From contig CAZOZM010000008.1 of NCBI GenBank assembly GCA_964584255.1, forward strand, positions 1 to 64,000: a DNA stretch of 64,000 bases. Reading direction: 5' to 3'. The position numbers and the translations under genes are program-made. This document shows, piece by piece, positions 1-7,705 of this stretch. The notes beneath the pieces are model-generated. The model was given only the letters and a program-made list of their open reading frames with translations. It did not search any database and was not told the DNA's origin. The DNA is from UBA3775 sp964584255. Lineage in GTDB: Bacteria; Bacillota; Clostridia; Lachnospirales; Lachnospiraceae. Position 1 is the first letter of the stretch, and each line of letters starts with the position of its first letter.

Positions 1-53
1 AGAGCACCTGACTCTTAATCAGGGTGTCCAGGGTTCGAGCCCCTGGCGGTGCA
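1..53 (+). tRNA. tRNA-Lys (anticodon CUU), 5' part cut off by the window edge
   Basis: The visible part runs from the end of the D arm to the discriminator base. The anticodon stem is CCTGA/TCAGG around the loop CTCTTAA, giving anticodon CTT (Lys). The T arm is CAGGG-TTCGAGC-CCCTG, followed by the 3' acceptor strand GCGGTGC and discriminator A. CCA is not encoded. The 5' acceptor and most of the D arm lie outside the window. Confidence 0.93.
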
Positions 54-78
54 TTGAAGGATCTTTTTTGAGGCGTCA

Positions 79-102
79 GGCCTTGGGAAAGGTCTTTTTT
101 TT
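79..102 (+). terminator. Intrinsic terminator after tRNA-Lys
   Basis: A six-pair hairpin (GGCCTT with AAGGTC, one G-U pair, loop GGGA) is followed directly by eight T. It separates the tRNA transcript from the decarboxylase gene. Confidence 0.7.
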
Positions 103-161
103 GTATCATACAGTAAAATTTGTTTTCCCAGCCGGAGAAATAAATCACAGAAAGGAAACCC

Positions 162-1580
162 ATGGAGCGTTTATCTGAAAAACTGAAAAGATACTGTCGG
201 GAAGATAATTATCCGATGCATATGCCGGGGCATAAAAGAAGAACATGTCTGACACCGGGATATGAAACGGACATAACTGAAATTCCCGGATTTGATAACC
301 TGCATCACCCGGAGGATCTTTTAAAGGACAGTCAGATGAATGCGGCAAAGATTTATGGCACTTTGGACTCGTTTTATCTGGTAAGCGGTTCAACAGTCGG
401 AATTCTTGCAGCGATTCATGCGGTGGTGAAGCCGGGGGCAAGGGTGGCAGTCGGAAGAAACTGTCATATGAGTGTAAGCAATGCAGTTGCCCTTCGACGG
501 CTTAATCCGGTATATCTGCTTCCGGAAAACGGATGTATTACGGCTGAAACCGTGGAAATGTGTCTGTCGGAGTATGAGGACATTGCGGCAGTGATTATTA
601 CCTCCCCGACATATGAGGGGTTTATTTCCGATATTGAGTCGATTTCCGCACTGTGCCGTAAAAATGGAGTAACGCTGATTGTTGACGAGGCACATGGGGC
701 GCATCTGCCTTTTGCCGCCGATGCCGGCTTTGAGTCTTTTTTCGGAAAATCGGCAATTAAAGGCGGGGCGGATATCGTGATTCAGAGCCTGCACAAAACA
801 CTTCCAGCACTGACACAGACTGCCATATTACACAGAAATTCTGATGTGGTAAAAAGGGATGCCCTGTTGGCCGCCCTTGATATATATGAAACAAGTTCGC
901 CGTCATATCTTCTTATTTCGTCGGCGGAGGAGAGCATAATATATACGGATGAGAACAAAAAGGAACTTTTTGACAAATATAAAAACAGACTGGAAAAGCT
1001 TTATGAGTCTCCGGCTGCCGACATATTGGAAGGGTATGCGGATGTGAACGGAAAAACGTTTCGTGACCCTGGCAAACTCGTGATAAAAAGCGAAAAGTTG
1101 GCAATGACAGGTATTGAAATTTATGATATACTTACAACTGATTGCGGACTGATTTCGGAGATGTGCAGGGATGATTACTGTCTCATGATGACGTCTGTCT
1201 GTGACGGTGAAGAATGCTTCGAAAGAGTTGAATCGGCACTTATTCATCTGAAAGAAAAGGCTGTCGGACGAAAGCAGCCTGATTTTGTTCCTTTTTCCAA
1301 CATACGGATTCCGGCACAGGCGCTGCTTCCGTATGAGGCAATGGAAATGGAGAGGGAACTGATTTCAACGGATAAACTGTCGGGAAAACGCAGATTTATT
1401 GCGGCAGAGCCCGTAATTATATATCCGCCCGGAATACCTGTTTTAATGCCGGGAGAGTATATTGATGAAGAAGCAGCTAAAATAATAAAGACTTCCGTGG
1501 AGAGCGGCAGAGCGGTATATGGTCTGTATGACGGCAGCATTTCCGTGCTGAAAACGGAGGCAGGAGGTAGACGTGGGTAA
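162..1580 (+). CDS. Orn/Lys/Arg decarboxylase family protein (PLP, fold type I)
   Basis: A 472-residue member of the short Gram-positive Orn/Lys/Arg decarboxylase family (SpeA/YaaO-like). Visible family signatures are the N-terminal MPGHKR motif, DEAHGAH (PLP-ring Asp) and SLHKTLPALTQ, whose Lys would carry the PLP. The family decarboxylates lysine, arginine or ornithine, feeding polyamine or acid-resistance pathways; the substrate cannot be read from the sequence. The start is the ATG preceded by AGAAAGGAAACCC. The 3' end overlaps the next gene by 8 bases, indicating translational coupling. In many Firmicutes this gene also sits beside a nucleotide kinase and holB. Confidence 0.88.
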   Translation: MERLSEKLKRYCREDNYPMHMPGHKRRTCLTPGYETDITEIPGFDNLHHPEDLLKDSQMNAAKIYGTLDSFYLVSGSTVGILAAIHAVVKPGARVAVGRNCHMSVSNAVALRRLNPVYLLPENGCITAETVEMCLSEYEDIAAVIITSPTYEGFISDIESISALCRKNGVTLIVDEAHGAHLPFAADAGFESFFGKSAIKGGADIVIQSLHKTLPALTQTAILHRNSDVVKRDALLAALDIYETSSPSYLLISSAEESIIYTDENKKELFDKYKNRLEKLYESPAADILEGYADVNGKTFRDPGKLVIKSEKLAMTGIEIYDILTTDCGLISEMCRDDYCLMMTSVCDGEECFERVESALIHLKEKAVGRKQPDFVPFSNIRIPAQALLPYEAMEMERELISTDKLSGKRRFIAAEPVIIYPPGIPVLMPGEYIDEEAAKIIKTSVESGRAVYGLYDGSISVLKTEAGGRRG

Positions 1581-2220
1581 GCTTTTCCTTATTATGGGAA
1601 AAAGTGCAACAGGTAAGGATCACATTTTTAAGGCCGTAACCGAACGTTTGGGCGAAGATGTCATCAGGCCGGTTGTATCATATACGACAAGACCTCAAAG
1701 AGAGTCCGAGGCAGACGGAGTCGAGTATCATTTCGTAGATGTCGGGCGGATGGACGAACTTGAGAAAAGCGGAAAAATCATAGAAAAAAGATGTTATCAT
1801 ACCGTGTTCGGAGACTGGTTTTATTTTAACTGTGATGATGGTCAGATTGATATTTCACCGAACGGAATCAGTAGTATAATAATAGTTACCCCGGATGCTC
1901 TGGACGGATTCAGAAAATATTACGGGCCGGAACGGCTCAGACCGGTTTATATTGAAGTTGATGATGTGGAAAGGCTGCAAAGGGCGTTAAAGAGAGAAGC
2001 AAAGCAGGCAAATCCTTCCTGTTCGGAATTGTGTCGGAGATATCTTGCGGATGAAGAGGATTTTGCGGAAGAACGTCTCAAAAAGCAGGGAATAGCCGGA
2101 CGATTTATAAATGATGATTTTGAAGCGTGTGTTGATGAGGTTGTTGATTATATAAGGAATGAATTGGCAGCTGATTCTGAAACCGATGGGCAGCAGTCTG
2201 TTAAAGGGGATGAGAGATAA
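1573..2220 (+). CDS. Guanylate kinase-like protein
   Basis: A 215-residue P-loop kinase resembling guanylate kinase (GMP to GDP). It has an N-terminal P-loop-like GKSATGKD and the GMP-binding type stretch SYTTRPQRESEADGVEY. The residue after the P-loop lysine is Asp, where classical Gmk has Ser/Thr, so it may be a divergent paralogue rather than the essential Gmk. It starts at GTG behind GGAGGTAGAC, inside the end of the decarboxylase gene. The position before holB matches the nucleotide-kinase/holB pairing seen in other Firmicutes. Function as GMP kinase is inferred. Confidence 0.75.
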   Translation: MGKLFLIMGKSATGKDHIFKAVTERLGEDVIRPVVSYTTRPQRESEADGVEYHFVDVGRMDELEKSGKIIEKRCYHTVFGDWFYFNCDDGQIDISPNGISSIIIVTPDALDGFRKYYGPERLRPVYIEVDDVERLQRALKREAKQANPSCSELCRRYLADEEDFAEERLKKQGIAGRFINDDFEACVDEVVDYIRNELAADSETDGQQSVKGDER

Positions 2221-2288
2221 TCTCCGTCAGACCTGAAAAAGCGGACTGATGACGGTGACGGGGCGGTTTTCACGGTTAGGAGCAGAAA

Positions 2289-3269
2289 TTGAAGCAGTTT
2301 TCTGAGATAGTTGGGAATAAAAAAATAATAAATCATCTTAAGTCTGCGATTGAAAGGGACAGACCGTCGCATGCATATGTGTTCCATGGTGAGGACGGAT
2401 GCGGAAAACGTACGACGGCAGAGGCTTTTGCAATGGGACTTTTGTGTGAGCACAGCCAAAATGGAGAACCGTGCGGGAACTGCAGATCGTGTCTTCAGAT
2501 GAAAAGCGGCAATCATCCGGATTTTTTTAAGGTGACGCATGAAAAAACGGTAATAAGTGTTGATGATATAAGAGAACAGCTCATAAGTGAAATTCAGATA
2601 AAACCATATAGCAGTAAATATCGCATTTTTATCGTGGACGAAGCTGAGAAAATGAGGGATGCGGCGCAGAATGCGCTTCTTAAGACGCTTGAAGAACCAC
2701 CGGCATATGGAATAATCATATTGCTGAGCAATAACATAAACATGTTTTTGGAGACGATTCTCTCAAGAACGGTTAACTTTGCTTTTATGCCGGCTGACAG
2801 AAGAGAAGTGACGCAATTTCTTATAAAAGAAGCAGGAGTTCCGGATTATCAGGCAAGAGCCGCTGCGGTATGCGCTGAGGGAAATCCCGGTCTGGCACTC
2901 AAATGGGTAAAACTCGAGGAATTTAACGAGCAGAGGGAAATGAGCCTGAGGATTCTGAGAAGAATCGGAAAAAAGGATACGGCAAAACTGGTGGAAGCGG
3001 CTTCGGCACTTGCAAAAAACAGGGAGGACCTGGAATTCTTCCTGAGAATGCTCCGGGTCTGGCTCAGGGATGTTTTGTATGTCAAATCATCCGGAAATAC
3101 CGAAAGGTGTATGCTTCGGGAAGAAATCAAAACACTTCAGCAGCAGGCTGAAACAGTAAGTGACAAAAAACTGGGCGAGCTGCTTGCGGCAGGTGAGGAG
3201 CTGAGAAACAGGTTAAAAAACAATGTTAATGCGGAAATGAGTCTTGAAATGTTTTTCATGAAATTCTAG
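2289..3269 (+). CDS. holB: DNA polymerase III subunit delta' (clamp loader)
   Basis: A 326-residue AAA+ clamp-loader subunit. It carries the P-loop-like GEDGCGKRTTA, a four-Cys zinc module (CEHSQNGEPCGNCRSC), DEAEKM (Walker B) and LLKTLEEPP followed by the sensor segment ILSRT, all typical of DnaX/HolB. It loads the beta clamp on DNA together with delta and tau/gamma. The start is a TTG preceded by TTAGGAGCAGAAA; no ATG fits the conserved N-terminus better. It is followed by ricT and trmN6-like genes, the classic holB-yaaT-yabB-rsmI order of Bacillus and Clostridia. Confidence 0.92.
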   Translation: MKQFSEIVGNKKIINHLKSAIERDRPSHAYVFHGEDGCGKRTTAEAFAMGLLCEHSQNGEPCGNCRSCLQMKSGNHPDFFKVTHEKTVISVDDIREQLISEIQIKPYSSKYRIFIVDEAEKMRDAAQNALLKTLEEPPAYGIIILLSNNINMFLETILSRTVNFAFMPADRREVTQFLIKEAGVPDYQARAAAVCAEGNPGLALKWVKLEEFNEQREMSLRILRRIGKKDTAKLVEAASALAKNREDLEFFLRMLRVWLRDVLYVKSSGNTERCMLREEIKTLQQQAETVSDKKLGELLAAGEELRNRLKNNVNAEMSLEMFFMKF

Positions 3270-3335
3270 GCGGCAGTCATGCCGGATGGGGTCAGAATGG
3301 AAAACGGCGGCTTTATTCGATAATTGGAGGAACAG

Positions 3336-4247
3336 ATGGTTACTATTATAGGAGTAAGATTCAGACGTACCGGAAAAATATATTTTTTCAGTCCGGGAAA
3401 ATTCGATGTTGAAACCGGCGAGAATGTTATTGTTGAAACAATTAGAGGAGTTGAATACGGATTTGTGATTCTCGGACCTAAGGAAGTTCCAGAATCGGAG
3501 ATTGTTTCGCCTCTTAAGGAAATTATCAGACCGGCGACACCGGAAGATGATGTTATTTACAGGGAAAATACAATAAAAGAGAAGGAAGCGATTGTAATCT
3601 GCCGTGAAAGATGTCAGAAGCACGAGCTTGTGATGAAGGTAGTTGACTGTGAATATACTTTCGACAGAAACAAGGTTCTTTTCTACTTTACTGCTGACGG
3701 AAGGGTAGATTTCAGAGAGCTTGTAAAGGATCTGGCAGCGATTTTCAGAATGAGGATTGAATTAAGACAGATTGGCGTGAGAGATGAGACAAAGCTTCTC
3801 GGAGGACTTGGAATTTGCGGTCGTGAGGTATGCTGCAAGAGTTATCTCAGTGAGTTTATTCCGGTTTCGGTTAAGATGGCGAAGGAACAGAATCTCAGTC
3901 TTAATCCTACGAAGATCAGCGGAAACTGCGGCAGACTCATGTGCTGCCTGAAAAATGAAGAGGAAGCATATGAATATCTTAATTCCAAGCTTCCTTCAGT
4001 AGGGGATTTCGTTACTGCAAATACCGGTGAAACCGGGGAGGTGGTAAGTGTATCCGTTCTTAAACAGACGGTAAAGGTCCTTGTAAATGAGGAAAGTCAG
4101 GATTTGGACTTAAAGGAATACAAGGAAATCAAAGCATCAGACCTGAAATTCAAGCCAAGAAAACATCGCTACAAAAAAGAAGATGATTCGGAAGTAAGAA
4201 AGCTTGAAGCACTTGAAAAGCGGGACGGAAGACATATCGAGGATTAA
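3336..4247 (+). CDS. ricT: PSP1-domain protein RicT (YaaT)
   Basis: A 303-residue PSP1-domain protein. Two Cys-rich segments, CGREVCCKSYL and NCGRLMCCLKNEE, match the conserved cysteines of the RicA-RicF-RicT (YlbF-YmcA-YaaT) complex, which in Bacillus binds [4Fe-4S] clusters and assists RNase Y and the phosphorelay. An acidic/basic tail follows from about residue 270. The start is the ATG eight bases after GGAGG. It lies between holB and the tRNA methyltransferase gene, as in B. subtilis. The other Ric partners are not in this window. Confidence 0.9.
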   Translation: MVTIIGVRFRRTGKIYFFSPGKFDVETGENVIVETIRGVEYGFVILGPKEVPESEIVSPLKEIIRPATPEDDVIYRENTIKEKEAIVICRERCQKHELVMKVVDCEYTFDRNKVLFYFTADGRVDFRELVKDLAAIFRMRIELRQIGVRDETKLLGGLGICGREVCCKSYLSEFIPVSVKMAKEQNLSLNPTKISGNCGRLMCCLKNEEEAYEYLNSKLPSVGDFVTANTGETGEVVSVSVLKQTVKVLVNEESQDLDLKEYKEIKASDLKFKPRKHRYKKEDDSEVRKLEALEKRDGRHIED

Positions 4248-4250
4248 TAT

Positions 4251-4994
4251 ATGGCTGATGACAGTTTTTTAAAGCCCGGCGAGAGGTTTGACGACCTTGA
4301 ACGCAACGGGCTTTATATAATACAGGATCCGGAAAAGTTTCGATTCGGCATGGATGCGGTGCTTCTCTCCGGTTTTACAAAAGTAAAAAAGAATGAACAG
4401 GTTCTTGACATGTGTACGGGAACCGGAATAATTCCTCTGCTGCTTTCGGCAAAGACGGAGGCGGTGCACATAAGCGGTCTGGAAATTCAGGAGGAGAGTG
4501 CCGACATGGCACACCGCAGTGTGCTGGCAAACGGTCTTGAAGGGAAAATCGATATAGTTAACGGTGATGTAAAGCATATTGAAGAGTACTATAAAAAGGG
4601 GAGTGTTGATGTAGTGACCTGCAACCCTCCGTACATGCAGTGCGGCAGCGGTCTGAAAAATCCCGACAGTGTAAAGGCAATTGCAAGACATGAGGTACTC
4701 TGTACGGTAGGAGATGTGTGCAGGGCGGCTGCGACAGTACTTAAGACGGGCGGCCGGTTCTATATGGTTCACAGACCGTACAGGCTGGCTGACATTTTTT
4801 CGGAGCTTATCGGGTGCAGGCTGGAGCCGAAGGTGATGACCATGGTTCATCCGTTTGCGGACAGAGAGCCGAATATGGTTCTTATTGAGGCGGTAAAAAA
4901 CGGAGGACGTGAGCTTAAGGTCACAGCACCGATAATAGTTTTTAAGGAACCGGGAGTCTATAATGACTATATAAGAGATATTTACGGATATTAG
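4251..4994 (+). CDS. tRNA1(Val) A37 N6-methyltransferase-like protein (YabB/TrmN6 family)
   Basis: A 247-residue class I SAM methyltransferase. It has the SAM-binding motif LDMCTGTGIIPLLL and the amino-methylating catalytic motif NPPY in VTCNPPYMQ. The family methylates A37 of tRNA1(Val) in E. coli; the tRNA target in Firmicutes is inferred. Only three bases separate it from ricT, and rsmI follows 10 bases later, so the three genes are likely co-transcribed. Confidence 0.85.
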   Translation: MADDSFLKPGERFDDLERNGLYIIQDPEKFRFGMDAVLLSGFTKVKKNEQVLDMCTGTGIIPLLLSAKTEAVHISGLEIQEESADMAHRSVLANGLEGKIDIVNGDVKHIEEYYKKGSVDVVTCNPPYMQCGSGLKNPDSVKAIARHEVLCTVGDVCRAAATVLKTGGRFYMVHRPYRLADIFSELIGCRLEPKVMTMVHPFADREPNMVLIEAVKNGGRELKVTAPIIVFKEPGVYNDYIRDIYGY

Positions 4995-5004
4995 TGAGGA
5001 ATAA

Positions 5005-5850
5005 ATGATGTTTGGAACTTTATATCTGGTGGCAACGCCTATTGGAAATCTTGAAGACATGACATACAGAGCGGTGAGAATTCTGTCGGAAGCGGATCTT
5101 ATAGCCGCGGAAGATACGAGAAATTCAATAAAACTGCTTAATCATTTTGAAATAAAAACTCCGATGACCAGCTATCATGAATACAATAAGATTGAAAAGG
5201 CCGGAGAATTGATTGCTTTAATTCAGCAGGGGAAAAATGTGGCGCTGATTACCGATGCAGGTATGCCGGGAATATCAGACCCGGGAGAGGAACTTGTGGC
5301 AATGGCACATGTCGCAGGGGTGAATGTGTCAATAGTTCCGGGAGCCTGTGCCTGTGTGTCTGCGCTTGCCATATCGGGCCGTCAGACCAGACGTTTTGCT
5401 TTTGAGGCTTTTCTTCCGGCTGACAGGAAAAAAAGAAATGCCATTCTGGAAGAGCTTAAAAATGAGACGAGAACGATTATAATTTATGAAGCCCCCCATC
5501 ATCTGCTTAAAACACTTTCGCAGCTGCTTGAGGCACTTGGCGACAGACAGGTTTCGGTCGTGAAAGAGCTTACGAAGAAGCATGAAAATGTTTTTAGGAC
5601 AAGTCTCAGCGGAGCTGTGGAATTCTATGAGGAAAACGAACCGAGAGGTGAATATGTGCTCGTGATAGAGGGAAGAAGTCATAAGGACATCAGACAGGAG
5701 AAGATTCTCTCCTGGAATGAAATGGACATAAATGAGCACATGAAGATATATACTGACAAGGGTATGGACAGAAAAGCTGCGATGAAGGCAGTTGCTGCCG
5801 ACAGAGGGGTCGGAAAGAGAGAAATCTATTCAATGCTCCTGGATAATTGA
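5005..5850 (+). CDS. rsmI: 16S rRNA (cytidine(1402)-2'-O)-methyltransferase
   Basis: A 281-residue tetrapyrrole-methylase-fold protein with the RsmI signatures LVATPIGNLEDMTYRA near the N-terminus, AAEDTRN, and DAGMPGISDPGEE. RsmI 2'-O-methylates C1402 in the decoding centre of 16S rRNA. The start could be either of two adjacent ATG codons after GTGAGGAATAA. The last 25 bases overlap the 3' end of the convergent HD-domain gene, so the two transcripts are antisense at their ends. Confidence 0.93.
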   Translation: MMFGTLYLVATPIGNLEDMTYRAVRILSEADLIAAEDTRNSIKLLNHFEIKTPMTSYHEYNKIEKAGELIALIQQGKNVALITDAGMPGISDPGEELVAMAHVAGVNVSIVPGACACVSALAISGRQTRRFAFEAFLPADRKKRNAILEELKNETRTIIIYEAPHHLLKTLSQLLEALGDRQVSVVKELTKKHENVFRTSLSGAVEFYEENEPRGEYVLVIEGRSHKDIRQEKILSWNEMDINEHMKIYTDKGMDRKAAMKAVAADRGVGKREIYSMLLDN

Positions 5851-6518
5851 GCAAGGAGTAGATGCTTTTCGCTTTCGATTACACTGAGCATGTGATACTG
5901 AATCAGGAAAGCACGGTCGGCATACTGACCGTCAAAGTAGGATTTAAGTTTTGTTATGAGAGGCAGAACGTAATGTTCGGTCTCTTCTATGTAAGAAAGA
6001 ATATGTTTTTTATCAAAGGCCGTTGCCATCGATGAGATGTTATTGCAGCGGTCTATTATTTTTACAATCGTTGCAAGTCGGTTTTGGGAAATGCCTGAAT
6101 AGTAGCGGTCATGGGCCTCACGGTTGCTCTCGCCCGGATTTCTCTTGAAAGTCACAAGTGCAACGGCTTCACGGATTTCACTGTTAAAAGGGAGTTCGTC
6201 CGGATCAACATCGCAGTCTTCACATACATCGTGAAGAAGGATTGAAGTAATCAGATTGTCTTCTTCAAAGCCGAGAGAAAGGGCGTGTGATGCCATGAGA
6301 AGCGGGTGGTTGATGAACGGAATATGCTCACGTCCTTTTCGGGTCTGGCCCTCATGGTACATTTTCATCAGAGGAAGTGCCCGGAGAGTCTCCGTCAGAT
6401 TCTTTTCAGTGGCTTTTTTCTCGACAAATTCATACATGCTGTCTTCAGCGAAAATTCTGTCATGAAGTTCCCATTTGGAGCAGTCACCTTTCGGATTGAG
6501 AGTCAAGTCTTCGAACAT
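5826..6518 (-). CDS. HD-domain protein, probable small alarmone hydrolase
   Basis: A 230-residue single-domain protein related to the (p)ppGpp hydrolase half of RelA/SpoT (Mesh1-like small alarmone hydrolases). Visible metal and substrate residues are His71, His96-Asp97 followed by Glu100-Asp101 in LHDVCED, and KIIDRCNN at 153-160. No synthetase or TGS/ACT domain is present. The start is chosen at the ATG seven bases after CGGAGG; an upstream extension in frame has no such site. A small alarmone synthetase lies at 44461-45156. Hydrolysis of (p)ppGpp is inferred from motifs; other HD substrates are possible. Confidence 0.75.
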   Translation of the reverse strand: MFEDLTLNPKGDCSKWELHDRIFAEDSMYEFVEKKATEKNLTETLRALPLMKMYHEGQTRKGREHIPFINHPLLMASHALSLGFEEDNLITSILLHDVCEDCDVDPDELPFNSEIREAVALVTFKRNPGESNREAHDRYYSGISQNRLATIVKIIDRCNNISSMATAFDKKHILSYIEETEHYVLPLITKLKSYFDGQYADRAFLIQYHMLSVIESEKHLLLAQLSRSIE

Positions 6519-6559
6519 AATTAACCTCCGTTTGAGCCGTCTTTTCTGATGGCAAGTAT

Positions 6560-6589
6560 ATTTTAGAAGCATTGGAATTTTTTTAACAA
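6560..6589 (-). promoter_or_regulatory. Probable sigma-A promoter of the HD-domain gene
   Basis: On the minus strand TTGTTA (6584-6589) and TAAAAT (6560-6565) are separated by 18 bases, about 40 bases upstream of the HD gene start. Two copies of TATCATGAT lie directly upstream at 6590-6598 and 6617-6625. Confidence 0.5.
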
Positions 6590-6640
6590 TATCATGATAC
6601 GCACTTCTTCGAAATCTATCATGATCCAATTCGGCGCTCG

Positions 6641-6670
6641 CATAAAAAGAGAACAAGTTCTCTTTTTATG
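6641..6670. repeat. 30-base near-perfect inverted repeat between the HD gene and spmA
   Basis: Two 14-base arms (6641-6654 and 6657-6670) are exact reverse complements with only AA between them. It lies in the divergent intergenic region and could be an operator or a bidirectional hairpin. No T-tract extends beyond the arms. Confidence 0.6.
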
Positions 6671-6806
6671 CTCACTTTACTCATTACATCATAATCTTTA
6701 ATTGGTTTCGGGTCAAGCTTATCTTCGAAAACATGAGGGAGGTATCATATTCATATAAAATCCGGAAATGCATAAAATTTATAAGAGAATTTCCGGGGAG
6801 TATGAA

Positions 6807-7481
6807 ATGATTAATTACTTATGGGAAGGAATGATAATAATCGGTGTTATATTCGGTATTATTTCGGGGAATGCCGACAAGCTTGGTACCGGAGTTCTTG
6901 ACAGTGCGACGGAGGCAATTCAGCTTGTTATTGGAATGACCGGAATTATTGCGATGTGGAGCGGCTTTATGGAGGTTGCGGAGGGGTGCGGCATAGTCAG
7001 GAAACTTAACCGGCTGCTTTCGGGACCGGTTGCTTATCTGTACCCGGATGTCGAAAAAGATTCGAAGGCAGCCGAATATATTTCGATAAACATGGTTGCA
7101 AACATGTTGGGACTGGGGTGGGCGGCAACGCCGAGCGGACTGATGGCAATGCAGGAATTAAAGAAGATTCATGAGGCGGACTGTGACAGAAAACTTAAGG
7201 AGCTGAAAAGAAAGGGTAGAGAGCCGGATGCCGGGCAGCGGAAGCATTTCAGTCCGGATTGTGCAAGCACGTCCATGTGTACCTTTCTGATAATTAACAT
7301 TTCTTCGCTGCAGCTGATACCGGTCAACATCATAGCCTACAGAAGCCGTTACGGAAGCGTTAATCCGGCGGCTTTCGTGGGTGCAGGGCTGGCGGCAACG
7401 ATTTTTTCCACCCTTGTTGGAATTCTGTTTGCACGGATAATGTCGATGATAGCGGAAAAAAAGGACGGCGTGCAGCCGTAA
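6807..7481 (+). CDS. spmA: Spore maturation protein A-like (nucleoside-recognition/gate domain)
   Basis: A 224-residue membrane protein with several hydrophobic segments, including IIIGVIFGIISG and VIGMTGIIAMWSGFMEVAEG, and the motif NMLGLGWAATPSGLMAMQEL typical of SpmA. SpmA and SpmB act together in spore core dehydration in Bacillus. The start is the ATG behind CCGGGGAG; a longer in-frame start lacks such a site. spmB, normally the next gene, is absent: the following 224 bases hold no gene, and a roughly 20-base piece of the spmA 3' end (near 7456-7474) is repeated near 7520-7539. Confidence 0.83.
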   Translation: MINYLWEGMIIIGVIFGIISGNADKLGTGVLDSATEAIQLVIGMTGIIAMWSGFMEVAEGCGIVRKLNRLLSGPVAYLYPDVEKDSKAAEYISINMVANMLGLGWAATPSGLMAMQELKKIHEADCDRKLKELKRKGREPDAGQRKHFSPDCASTSMCTFLIINISSLQLIPVNIIAYRSRYGSVNPAAFVGAGLAATIFSTLVGILFARIMSMIAEKKDGVQP

Positions 7482-7705
7482 TGCGGGCTGACAGAAGGGA
7501 ACATCGACGGTTGTGGTGGGAAAAAAGGACGGCGTGCAGAAGAAACCGCCGATGATGAACGACAGCATATAAAGAAAAATGGCAAAAATACTAGCTGTTA
7601 CAGGATAAAAAAGGAAAAATGATGTAAATTTATGCCATTGTAAAGCAAAAAAAATACTGATAAGATAATTGTAACTTTGAAGGCAGAGAGAACAGGAGAG
7701 AGAAA

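Noticed and set aside
4269..5060. 263-codon open frame opposite the trmN6-like gene
   Set aside because: The plus strand encodes a clear methyltransferase with NPPY; the opposite frame has no recognisable domain or start signal.
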